A stretch of DNA of 5,775 nucleotides from Flavobacteriales bacterium (GCA_029262915.1 JAJCYN010000162.1:1-5775), one strand, 5' to 3'; counted from the first letter of the stretch, positions 1-5,775 are shown. Translations and numbers: made by a program. The notes: generated by a model not told the origin, from the sequence alone.

Positions 1-1
1 A

Positions 2-1033
2 TTTGATCAATTTTTTGGGAGAGTAGAAAATGTTGAATACAGTTTAAAAAGTAAGCCAATAAAGATTACAGTTCTTCCTCACCCTGCTAATTCTCCAACT
101 GGTTTTGCTGGTGCGGTTGGTAAATTGGATATGAAAGTAGATGTTTCTGCAAATGAAATTAATGCCAACGAAGCCGTTAACATTAAAATTAAAATATCAG
201 GAAAAGGAAACCTTCCTTTAATTGATAGCCCTGAAATAACTTTTCCTTCAGACTTTGAAACTTATGACCCAAAAATAAATGATAACATTAAAACTGATGG
301 ATCTGGAGTTTCTGGGTCTAAGGAATTTGATTATTTGATAATTCCTCGCCATGCAGGACAGTTTAAACTAGAACCAATAGTGTTTAGTTACTTTAATCCA
401 AGTACAAAAAAGTACCAAACCATAACTTCCGAGCCTATAGAAATTAATGTATTAAAAAGTGATGGTAGCATTTCTGACAATGTAGTTTATTCATCTAACA
501 AAGAAGACATTCAGGTTTTAGGAGAAGACATTCGCTACATCCACACCAAGGACGTTCTATTCTCTCACTCTAATGAAGATTTTTATGGCAGTTGGAAATT
601 TTATTTATTACTTTTTTTGGCTCCAATACTGTTTATTTTAATCTATGTTTTTAGAAATAGAATTAGAATTGCCAATAGTGATGTGATTGGTATGAAAAAG
701 AAAAAAGCGAGTAAAATAGCTGGTAAATTATTAAGTTCAGCCAAACAAAGTTTAGCTTCAAATAATACAACTGCTTTTTATGAAGACATTTCAAAAGCGT
801 TATTTGGTTACATTGGAAATAAACTAAACATTGCTATGGTAGAATTGAATCAATCCAATATTAAAGAAAAATTAACTAGTATAAATATAAGTGAACAAAC
901 TTCAAAAGAGTTAATGGATACGATAGAATTATGCGATATGGCTCGATTTGCACCAGTATCAATTTCTGAGCTAGAAGTTTATAATAAAGCAGAGGCAATT
1001 ATTAATCAAATTGAACAGGAGGTAAAGAAATGA
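2..1033 (+). CDS. batD: BatD family protein, 3' part (5' end outside window)
   Basis: The reading frame is open from the left edge (first whole codon at 2) to TGA at 1031-1033, giving 343 visible residues, so the gene starts upstream. The early segment with PIKITVLPHP followed by FAGAVGKLDM is the repeat-linker signature of BatD (oxygen-tolerance) proteins. It is followed by an immunoglobulin-like beta domain with GSKEFDYLIIPRHAG. One hydrophobic membrane segment lies at visible residues about 198-217 (bases 593-652). It is followed by the basic run KKKKASK and a helical cytoplasmic tail of about 115 residues. In the family, BatD is a large periplasmic protein with one C-terminal anchor, encoded with MoxR ATPase, DUF58 and VWA proteins (BatA/BatB). 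Its biochemical role is not settled; aerotolerance was inferred from Bacteroides fragilis. It shares four bases with batE, so translational coupling is likely. A TTG at 125 could be read as a start, but the conserved sequence continues upstream of it. Confidence 0.93.
   Translation, partial: FDQFFGRVENVEYSLKSKPIKITVLPHPANSPTGFAGAVGKLDMKVDVSANEINANEAVNIKIKISGKGNLPLIDSPEITFPSDFETYDPKINDNIKTDGSGVSGSKEFDYLIIPRHAGQFKLEPIVFSYFNPSTKKYQTITSEPIEINVLKSDGSISDNVVYSSNKEDIQVLGEDIRYIHTKDVLFSHSNEDFYGSWKFYLLLFLAPILFILIYVFRNRIRIANSDVIGMKKKKASKIAGKLLSSAKQSLASNNTTAFYEDISKALFGYIGNKLNIAMVELNQSNIKEKLTSINISEQTSKELMDTIELCDMARFAPVSISELEVYNKAEAIINQIEQEVKK
1017..1022 (+). promoter_or_regulatory. Shine-Dalgarno site of batE
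   Basis: A perfect AGGAGG lies inside the last codons of batD, seven bases before the ATG at 1030. Strong Shine-Dalgarno sites are uncommon in Bacteroidota, and the other genes here lack one at normal spacing. Together with the ATGA overlap it fixes the batE start at 1030, and so shows that the repeat at 1071-1144 is translated. Confidence 0.85.
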
Positions 1034-1884
1034 TTAATGCCGAATTAAAAATTCTGAATAGCGTCTTCTTCGTCATTGCGAATGTAGTGAAACGAAATGA
1101 AGCAATCTCATTAAAAAGATTACTTCGTTGCATTCGTAATGACGTTCTTTTTTTAATTCTTCTTCTTTCTTCTACTCCATCTTTTGCAACACCACAAGAA
1201 CAACTCAAAACTGCCAATGCTTTTTATGCTGAAGGTAATTATGAGGAAGCGATTAAGGGATATGAAGCTATTATTTCAAATAATAATTTATCTACGGATG
1301 TTTATTTTAACTTAGGCAATAGTTATTACAAAACAAACAACATTCCGGAAGCTATTTTAAACTATGAAAAAGCATTAAAGTTGAAACCAGATAATGAAGA
1401 TGCCTTGTTTAACTTAAGAATGGCGAACAAGCTTACTATTGATAAAATAGATAGATTACCAGAACTCTTTATAGGGAGTACTTGGAGAAACCTCATAACT
1501 TCCCGAACAGTAGAAAATTGGGCGTATTATGCTATTGGGCTTATCTTTTTATCCTTACTTTTTTTTGTAAGTTATTTATTAATGGGACAAATAATGATAA
1601 AAAAAGTTGGGTTTTATGCAGGGGTATTTTTCCTAGGTTTATCAATGTTTACTTTCTTAATGGCGGCACAACACAATGCTGTTGTTAAACAATCTACAGA
1701 AGCTATTATTTTTTCTCCAACCATTACCATACAAAGTGAGCCTAATGATAATGCAGAAAAATTATTTACACTCCACGAAGGAACAAAAGTAATCCTCATA
1801 GAAGAATACAACGACTGGAGTAAAATAAAACTACCAAATGGAAATATAGGTTGGATAAAATCTTCGGAGATTAGGAGTATTTAG
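1030..1884 (+). CDS. batE: BatE: TPR and SH3-domain membrane protein with a repeat-expanded signal peptide
   Basis: This 284-residue protein has the BatE layout. A hydrophobic signal segment (about 39-48) ends in TPSFA, with likely cleavage after A53. Two tetratricopeptide repeats follow at about 56-86 and 88-121, the second with FNLGNSYY and A-L-YEKALKLKP. Two membrane segments lie at about 164-184 and 193-213. A C-terminal bacterial SH3-like domain covers about 222-284, with the pattern G-V-I-DWSKIKLPNGNIGWI. It should sit in the inner membrane beside BatD and the VWA Bat proteins; TPRs suggest protein-protein contacts, and SH3b domains often bind cell-wall or peptide ligands (inference). 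The start at 1030 is supported by AGGAGG, by the ATGA overlap with batD, and by the absence of another ATG before the mature domain. Oddly, residues about 15-38 are encoded by a palindromic repeat, giving an unusually long, basic n-region. The hydrophobic residues VFF at 12-14 look like the detached start of the original signal core. Confidence 0.93.
   Translation: MINAELKILNSVFFVIANVVKRNEAISLKRLLRCIRNDVLFLILLLSSTPSFATPQEQLKTANAFYAEGNYEEAIKGYEAIISNNNLSTDVYFNLGNSYYKTNNIPEAILNYEKALKLKPDNEDALFNLRMANKLTIDKIDRLPELFIGSTWRNLITSRTVENWAYYAIGLIFLSLLFFVSYLLMGQIMIKKVGFYAGVFFLGLSMFTFLMAAQHNAVVKQSTEAIIFSPTITIQSEPNDNAEKLFTLHEGTKVILIEEYNDWSKIKLPNGNIGWIKSSEIRSI
1071..1144 (+). repeat. Dispersed-type palindromic repeat inserted in-frame in batE
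   Basis: This is an imperfect inverted repeat. The left arm is 1071-1108, the loop 1109-1116 (CATTAAAA) and the right arm 1117-1144. The outer 14 bases CGTCATTGCGAATG pair with CATTCGTAATGACG with one G-U wobble. The inner 14 bases AAATGAAGCAATCT pair with AGATTACTTCGTTG with one wobble and two mismatches. The left arm has ten unpaired bases (1085-1094). TTCTT occurs immediately on both sides (1066-1070 and 1145-1149) and could be a target duplication or chance in a pyrimidine-rich stretch. From memory, CGTCATTGCGA...GAAGCAATCT and its complement form a widespread dispersed repeat in bacterial genomes, often translated into spurious proteins with EIAS- or RNEAIS-like stretches. Only one copy is present here, so dispersal cannot be shown from this window. 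The element encodes no protein of its own and would need to be mobilised in trans, if it is mobile at all. Confidence 0.8.
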
Positions 1885-1962
1885 TAGATATAAAATACAA
1901 AAGCATCTATCAATTAAATTACCGTTTGTCATTATCTTTAAAATAAAAGTAAAATGTATTCC

Positions 1963-1970
1963 TACTTTTG
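1963..1970 (+). promoter_or_regulatory. Probable promoter -7 box of the TonB-dependent receptor
   Basis: TACTTTTG matches the Bacteroidota -7 consensus TAnnTTTG of the primary sigma factor. It lies 16 bases before the ATG at 1987, so the 5' leader would be very short. No TTG -33 element is seen at the usual spacing; the nearest, at 1926-1928, is too far upstream. The box is also the right half of an inverted repeat, AAAAGTA (1945-1951) with TACTTTT (1963-1969) and 11 bases between. This may be an operator or chance in AT-rich DNA. There is no clear intrinsic terminator after batE, so read-through into the receptor is possible. Confidence 0.5.
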
Positions 1971-1986
1971 AGTTGAAAAATTAGTT

Positions 1987-4413
1987 ATGAGATTAATCTT
2001 TACCCTTTTTTTTATTTTATCATTTTTTGGTGTTCAAGCACAATCAAGTATCTCTGGGAAACTAAATGATAATAATAGCAAAGCTGTTCCTTTTGCAAAT
2101 GTTGCTTTATATAATTCGCTAGATAGCAGTTTGGTCAAGGTTGAAACGACAGACGAAAATGGATCTTTTCTTATTAAAAACATTCAAGCAGGAAAATATT
2201 TTTTAAAAGCCACTTTCGTTGGACTTCCTGATTTAGTGAAAGAAAACCTTGAACTAAACAATGGTGAGATTAAAAAATTAGACATTTTAACTTTTAAATC
2301 ACAAGCTGAAGAACTATTAGAATTTAATGTTACTGCAGAACGTGCTATGGTAGAAGTTAAACCTGATCGAACAATATTTAATGTTGAGGGAACAATCAAT
2401 AGTGTTGGTTCAGATGCAATTTCGTTATTGAGAAAGGCTCCGGCTGTTACCGTAGATAACAATGATAACATAAATGTTTTAGGCCGATCAGGAGTTAAGG
2501 TTTATATTGACGGAAAAGTGCTTCCGTTAAGTGGAGATGATTTAAGTAATTATCTAAAAAATTTATCTGCCGATCAAATTGATAGAATAGAAATTATTAC
2601 CAATCCAGGAGCAAAATACGAAGCCGAAGGTAATGCTGGAATTATTGATATTCGTTTAAAGAAAGATAAAAGCCTAGGTACAAACGGATCTATCAGCACT
2701 ACCTTTACTCAAGGAGAATTGACTCGTTATAACGTAAATGCAAGTGGGAATTATCGGAACAAAAAAATGAATATTTTTGGAAATGTAGGCTATAATGTAA
2801 ATGATAACTTTCACAATATTAACTTCGAAAGTTTCCAAAATGGATTACTGTTAGATGAAATTAATAATACTCAAAACAATAGGGAAATCTATAATTATAG
2901 AGTTGGCACCGATTTTTTTATTCATAAAAATCATACCATTGGTTTTTTAATTGGTGGTAGAAATGTGGATGGGGAAGAAATAAGTTTTAACCAAATTGCT
3001 ATTTCTGATCAACAAACCGCAACAGCAATTGATAGTGTTTTAATAGCAAGAAACGAAGGAGAAAGTGCTAGAATTCAGAATACCTATAACTTAAATTATC
3101 GCTTCTTTAGTAAAAAAAATAATTCAGTAAACATAGATTTAGATTACGGTAAATATGAAAATAAAAACAAACGCTTTCAGCCAAACAGATACTATAACAA
3201 TGTTAATGAAGATATTCTATTATCAGAAGTAATAAATAACTTCGATACACCTATAGATATAGATATTTACACCGCTAAAATTGATCACGAAAGAAATTTC
3301 AGAAAAGGTAAATTAGGTATAGGTACAAAATACAGTCGTGTAGAAACCAATAATACCTTTAAAGCTTTTGATGTAGTTAATGATGTTTCTATAATAGATA
3401 ATACCCGATCTAACCTTTTTGATTATAGAGAAAATGTATATGCAGGCTATATTACTTACGCTCAACCACTAAGTAAAAAATGGAATGGTTCTATTGGTTT
3501 ACGTGCCGAACAAACAGATGCTACAGGCGATTTAACATCATTTGTTCCTAATTTAAATGAAGCTCCTGTTATTTTAGAATATTTAAGTTGGTTTCCTAGT
3601 GCAGGTTTGGTATGGAAGTATAAGCCAAAACACAGCTTTTCTGCAAATTATGGAAGAAGAATTAACCGACCGGATTACAATGTATTAAATCCTTTTAGAA
3701 CCCAATTAAGTGAACTTTCTATTGGAAAAGGAAATCCATTTTTAAACCCTGAGATCGTAAATAATTATGAATTAGGGTACACTTTAGCCTATAAGTACAA
3801 CTTTAAAGTAGCTTATAGCCGAACTGACGATAAAATAACACGATTAATTGGACCTGATGATACTGATCCTAGAGCAGGATTTATTTCTTGGGATAATTTA
3901 GCCACCGAAGAAGTGATTAGTGCCAATGCCAGCCTTCCTTTTGAAGTAAAAAAGTGGTGGAACGTGTTTTTAAATTTAAGTACATCTTATATTGATAACC
4001 AGGCGGATTATGGAAATGGGGAGGTAGTAGATGTTCAAGTGTTTAGCTATACGCTTTATCACCAACAAACATTTACCTTACCAAAAGGATTTAAAGCCGA
4101 AATTTCTGGAATTTATTCTGGACCTGGAGTTTGGGGGGGCGTTTTTGAATATGAAGCAAATTGGTCTTTAGGAGTTGGTTTACAACGAGCATTTTTAAAG
4201 AAAAAATTAAATGTGCGATTAAAAGTTGATAACATTTTCAATCAAATAGGCTGGAAAGGTGTTTCTGAATTTAATGGATTGCAATCTTTTGGAAATGGTA
4301 GATGGGATAGTAGATATGTGAGTATTAGTTTGAGTTATAATTTTGGTAATCAAAATGTAAAATCTCGTAAACGAAAAACCGGAATTGATAGTGAGTCTAA
4401 ACGGGTGGGATGA
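1987..4413 (+). CDS. TonB-dependent outer-membrane receptor (CarboxypepD_reg-like, plug, OMP_b-brl_3-type barrel)
   Basis: This 808-residue protein has a Sec signal peptide (hydrophobic core IFTLFFILSFFG, likely cleavage after QA at 17-18). A carboxypeptidase-regulatory-like beta domain follows at about 20-103, with DENGSFLIKNIQAGKY. The TonB plug spans about 114-226 and includes LLRKAPAVTVD, VKVYIDGKVLP and EIITNPGAKYEAEGNAGIIDI. A beta-barrel fills about 230-787, with the conserved patterns RRINRPDY, LNPF, GNPFLNPE and PGVWGGVFEYEANW, and a last strand YVSISLSYNFG. These match the outer-membrane beta-barrel receptor family common in Bacteroidota. About 21 residues follow the last strand and are rich in K and R (KSRKRK); I recall such tails from this family, and the tail would face the periplasm. 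No SusD-like partner, hydrolase or regulator is adjacent, so the substrate cannot be inferred; a peptide, metal chelate or glycan are all possible. A T8 run (2006-2013) in the signal region and a G7 run (4133-4139) are possible slippage sites. Confidence 0.93.
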   Translation: MRLIFTLFFILSFFGVQAQSSISGKLNDNNSKAVPFANVALYNSLDSSLVKVETTDENGSFLIKNIQAGKYFLKATFVGLPDLVKENLELNNGEIKKLDILTFKSQAEELLEFNVTAERAMVEVKPDRTIFNVEGTINSVGSDAISLLRKAPAVTVDNNDNINVLGRSGVKVYIDGKVLPLSGDDLSNYLKNLSADQIDRIEIITNPGAKYEAEGNAGIIDIRLKKDKSLGTNGSISTTFTQGELTRYNVNASGNYRNKKMNIFGNVGYNVNDNFHNINFESFQNGLLLDEINNTQNNREIYNYRVGTDFFIHKNHTIGFLIGGRNVDGEEISFNQIAISDQQTATAIDSVLIARNEGESARIQNTYNLNYRFFSKKNNSVNIDLDYGKYENKNKRFQPNRYYNNVNEDILLSEVINNFDTPIDIDIYTAKIDHERNFRKGKLGIGTKYSRVETNNTFKAFDVVNDVSIIDNTRSNLFDYRENVYAGYITYAQPLSKKWNGSIGLRAEQTDATGDLTSFVPNLNEAPVILEYLSWFPSAGLVWKYKPKHSFSANYGRRINRPDYNVLNPFRTQLSELSIGKGNPFLNPEIVNNYELGYTLAYKYNFKVAYSRTDDKITRLIGPDDTDPRAGFISWDNLATEEVISANASLPFEVKKWWNVFLNLSTSYIDNQADYGNGEVVDVQVFSYTLYHQQTFTLPKGFKAEISGIYSGPGVWGGVFEYEANWSLGVGLQRAFLKKKLNVRLKVDNIFNQIGWKGVSEFNGLQSFGNGRWDSRYVSISLSYNFGNQNVKSRKRKTGIDSESKRVG

Positions 4414-4471
4414 TAAAATTATTGACATTTCTTTATTTTTTTTAATCCATTTAGTTGTGTCCTTATTTCCA

Positions 4472-4479
4472 TATATTTG
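4472..4479 (+). promoter_or_regulatory. Probable promoter -7 box of the DUF1573-yajC-ybbR cluster
   Basis: TATATTTG is a perfect match to TAnnTTTG, 19 bases before the ATG at 4499. A TTG at 4455-4457 lies upstream, but its 14-base gap is shorter than the roughly 17-23 expected, so the -33 element is weak or absent. Transcription would start near 4484-4487 and leave a short A-rich leader, as is typical for genes of this phylum without a Shine-Dalgarno site. Confidence 0.55.
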
Positions 4480-4498
4480 CATCCTTAAATTAAAAATT

Positions 4499-4972
4499 AT
4501 GAAGAAAGTATTATTTTCCATAACTCCAATAGTTATTGGGATTGTGTTGATGAGTTCTTGTGGCGGAAATGGTGAGCAAGAAACATTAAGCACAGATATA
4601 ATTGATAATCCAACTACTGCTAATGGGAATGTCGATAAAGATAAATTACCGCATTTTGAATTTGTAGAAGAAGTTAAAGAATTTGGACAAATTACTCAAG
4701 GTGAAGTAATATCAACTTCATTTCGATTTAGAAATGTGGGTCAATCAGATTTAATTATTTCATCTGCTCAAGGCAGTTGTGGTTGTACAGTGCCTGAATG
4801 GCCAAAAGAACCAATTAAACCTGGAGCTGAGGGTGTTGTTGATGTTACATTTGATTCGAATGGAAAAAATGGAATGCAAAACAAAACAATTACATTGGTA
4901 GCCAATACTATTCCTAACACTAAAGTAATTGCATTAAAAGGAGAGGTTTTAGCTCCTGGAATAGATAAATAA
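4499..4972 (+). CDS. DUF1573 domain lipoprotein
   Basis: This 157-residue protein starts with a lipoprotein signal peptide: MKK, a hydrophobic core, then LMSSC with the likely lipidated cysteine at C21. A G/N/E-rich linker follows. The DUF1573 domain, an immunoglobulin-like or Hydin-like beta-sandwich, spans about 53-153 and shows the family hallmarks FGQITQGE, FRFRNVG, SCGCTVPEWP (C94 and C96), KPG and LKGEV. The function of the family is not established; lipidation implies an envelope location. I chose the ATG at 4499 because it begins a canonical lipoprotein signal and lies just behind a -7 box. The frame extends upstream to a TTG at 4385 that overlaps the end of the receptor gene, but that extension would bury the signal peptide and lacks any support. 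Thirty bases downstream begins yajC, probably in the same transcript. Confidence 0.92.
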   Translation: MKKVLFSITPIVIGIVLMSSCGGNGEQETLSTDIIDNPTTANGNVDKDKLPHFEFVEEVKEFGQITQGEVISTSFRFRNVGQSDLIISSAQGSCGCTVPEWPKEPIKPGAEGVVDVTFDSNGKNGMQNKTITLVANTIPNTKVIALKGEVLAPGIDK

Positions 4973-5001
4973 AAGGAGATTTAGAATTTAAATTAAAGAA
5001 A

Positions 5002-5331
5002 ATGAGAGAATTAGGTATTTTATTAATGGCTCCAGCAGAAGGAGCAGAAGATGGTGGAGGAATGCAAACAATTATAATGTTTGGAGCCATTTTTTTGGTG
5101 TTTTATCTTTTTATGATAAGACCACAAATGAAAAAACAAAAAGAAGCTAAAAAATTTAAAGAGAGTTTAGTTAATGGAACTAAAATTGTTACCATTGGTG
5201 GTATTCATGGAAAAATTCTTGAAGTAAAAGAAAATGTTGTGATTATTGAAATAGAAGGAGGAAACAAATTAAAGTTAGAAAAATCAGCAATATCTAAAGA
5301 ATTTGCTGCAGAAGAAATGGAGAAAAAATAA
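5002..5331 (+). CDS. yajC: Preprotein translocase subunit YajC
   Basis: This 109-residue protein is of normal length for YajC. It has a short N-terminal tail rich in G, A and E, one membrane helix at about 23-39, and directly after it the family signature RPQMKKQKE. The conserved G-K-VTIGGIHGKI-EV segment and a beta-rich C-terminus follow. YajC is a small inner-membrane accessory of the SecDF-YajC complex that associates with the SecYEG channel. The start at 5002 is the first ATG in frame. Alternatives at 5026 and 5062 would remove part or all of the N-terminal tail, and 5062 has GGAGGA too close to it to act as a Shine-Dalgarno site. An AAGGAG at 4973-4978 is 23 bases before 5002, too far to be a normal ribosome site. 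The gene lies 29 bases after the DUF1573 gene and 10 bases before the apparent start of the YbbR-like gene. Confidence 0.96.
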   Translation: MRELGILLMAPAEGAEDGGGMQTIIMFGAIFLVFYLFMIRPQMKKQKEAKKFKESLVNGTKIVTIGGIHGKILEVKENVVIIEIEGGNKLKLEKSAISKEFAAEEMEKK

Positions 5332-5341
5332 ACTTAGTGAT

Positions 5342-5775
5342 TTGACTAAGCATCTAAATACAATTCAAAAAATAGTTCATAAAGCTTCCTCTAATAGGAA
5401 GCTTTATGTTTTTTTATTCTGTTTGACTTTATCCATTTTTTTTTGGTTGTTAAATGCGTTGAGTAAAAATTTTACCACCGAAGCTGTATTTAATGTTAAT
5501 TATGTAAATCAACCTACAAATAAAATTGTATTGAATGAATTACCAAATCAACTAAATATCAAAATAAAAGGATTAGGATTTGATTTAATGGCATATAAGT
5601 CGCGTTTAAAAAGTTCAACTGTAAATATTGATTTATCTAAACTTAAAGGATTTAATAATCAATTACAAAGTAATACACTAGCCTCAACCTCATTTTATTC
5701 ATATATCTCTAATCAATTAGGTGAGCAAATAGAAATCAAAGATATTTATCCAGATTCGATCCACTTTTTGTTTGA
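5342..5775 (+). CDS. YbbR/CdaR-like membrane-anchored protein, 5' part (runs off right edge)
   Basis: The frame is open to the right edge, and 144 complete codons are visible from a TTG at 5342. A basic N-terminal stretch with SSNRKL leads into one membrane helix (about 22-40, VFLFCLTLSIFFWLLNALS). An extracytoplasmic YbbR-like beta domain follows, with VNYVNQP, LNELPNQLNIKIKG and VNIDLSKLKG. In Firmicutes CdaR regulates the diadenylate cyclase CdaA; in Bacteroidota these single-pass YbbR-like proteins are encoded beside yajC and often coaE, and their role is not established. There is no ATG in this frame between its upstream stop (5276-5278) and the YbbR domain. The TTG at 5342, 10 bases after the yajC stop, is the best start upstream of the membrane helix; a TTG at 5423 would start inside the helix. 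No Shine-Dalgarno site is seen, so the start is uncertain. The first codons contain a terminator-like hairpin, and a T9 run (5436-5444) lies in the membrane segment. Confidence 0.82.
   Translation, partial: MTKHLNTIQKIVHKASSNRKLYVFLFCLTLSIFFWLLNALSKNFTTEAVFNVNYVNQPTNKIVLNELPNQLNIKIKGLGFDLMAYKSRLKSSTVNIDLSKLKGFNNQLQSNTLASTSFYSYISNQLGEQIEIKDIYPDSIHFLF
5378..5415 (+). terminator. Intrinsic-terminator-like hairpin overlapping the start of the YbbR/CdaR-like gene
   Basis: CATAAAGCTTCC (5378-5389) and GGAAGCTTTATG (5397-5408) form a perfect 12-bp stem around the 7-base loop TCTAATA. Seven Ts follow directly (5409-5415). It begins 46 bases after the yajC stop, a good position to end the DUF1573-yajC transcript. 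However, the same bases read as HKASSNRKLYVFLF in the apparent N-terminus of the next gene, so it is either a coding-embedded attenuator or evidence that the next gene starts later. The shape is clear; its activity is inference. Confidence 0.65.

Noticed and set aside
125..130. TTG at 125 as the start of batD
   Set aside because: The frame is open to the left edge and conserved BatD sequence lies upstream of 125, so this is internal to a gene cut by the window.
1002..1217. Reverse-strand open frame of 71 codons across the batD-batE junction
   Set aside because: It overlaps well-supported genes and owes its middle part (NLFNEIASFRFTTFAMT) to the complement of the palindromic repeat, a common source of spurious predicted proteins.
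1885..1910. Possible terminator after batE (TAGAT ... ATCTA)
   Set aside because: The stem is only five AT-rich base pairs with a long loop and no T tract.
4422..4427. TTGACA as a sigma70-type -35 box
   Set aside because: No suitable -10 box lies 16-18 bases downstream, and Bacteroidota promoters use TAnnTTTG; the -7 box at 4472 is too far away to pair with it.
4414..4445. Possible terminator at the T8 run after the receptor gene
   Set aside because: The T run (4436-4443) has no convincing stem in front of it; only four- to five-base AT pairings are found.
4385..4498. Upstream extension of the DUF1573 gene to a TTG start
   Set aside because: It overlaps the receptor gene and would place 38 residues before a canonical lipoprotein signal; the ATG at 4499 behind a -7 box explains the gene better.
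4985..4994. AATTTAAATT perfect palindrome before yajC
   Set aside because: A ten-base palindrome made only of A and T is expected by chance in DNA this AT-rich.

Overview
The window comes from a member of the Bacteroidota, most likely of flavobacterial type. The DNA is strongly AT-rich. It carries the end of a Bat (Bacteroides aerotolerance) operon, a TonB-dependent receptor with an N-terminal carboxypeptidase-regulatory-like domain, and the order DUF1573 lipoprotein - yajC - YbbR/CdaR-like gene, which I recall from many genomes of this phylum. Two intergenic regions contain the Bacteroidota-type -7 box TAnnTTTG. All genes are on the + strand, and both edges cut through a gene.

Layout. Positions 2-1033 are the 3' part of batD. 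Positions 1030-1884 are batE, which overlaps batD by four bases (ATGA) behind a perfect AGGAGG. A short gap with a probable promoter leads to a TonB-dependent outer-membrane receptor (1987-4413). A second short gap with a probable promoter leads to a DUF1573 lipoprotein (4499-4972), yajC (5002-5331) and the 5' part of a YbbR/CdaR-like gene (5342 to the right edge).

How the genes relate. BatD and BatE are membrane-anchored partners of the VWA-domain Bat proteins expected upstream. The receptor looks like a separate transcription unit. DUF1573-yajC-ybbR looks like a housekeeping envelope cluster: YajC is an accessory of the Sec translocon, and YbbR/CdaR-like proteins are membrane-anchored.

The most notable observation is a 74-base imperfect palindrome (1071-1144) inside the batE coding sequence. 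It resembles a dispersed palindromic repeat that I recall from many bacterial genomes. It lies in the middle of the signal-peptide coding region and is translated as about 25 extra residues. Removing exactly 75 bases in silico keeps the frame and restores an ordinary short signal peptide. This looks like an in-frame invasion of a protein gene by a repeat, comparable in principle to Rickettsia palindromic elements. The second notable point is a textbook intrinsic-terminator shape (12-bp perfect stem, 7-base loop, T7) at 5378-5415, which lies inside the apparent 5' coding region of the YbbR/CdaR-like gene. That gene has no ATG near its start. I do not see an undescribed multi-gene system; the gene content itself is ordinary for the phylum.
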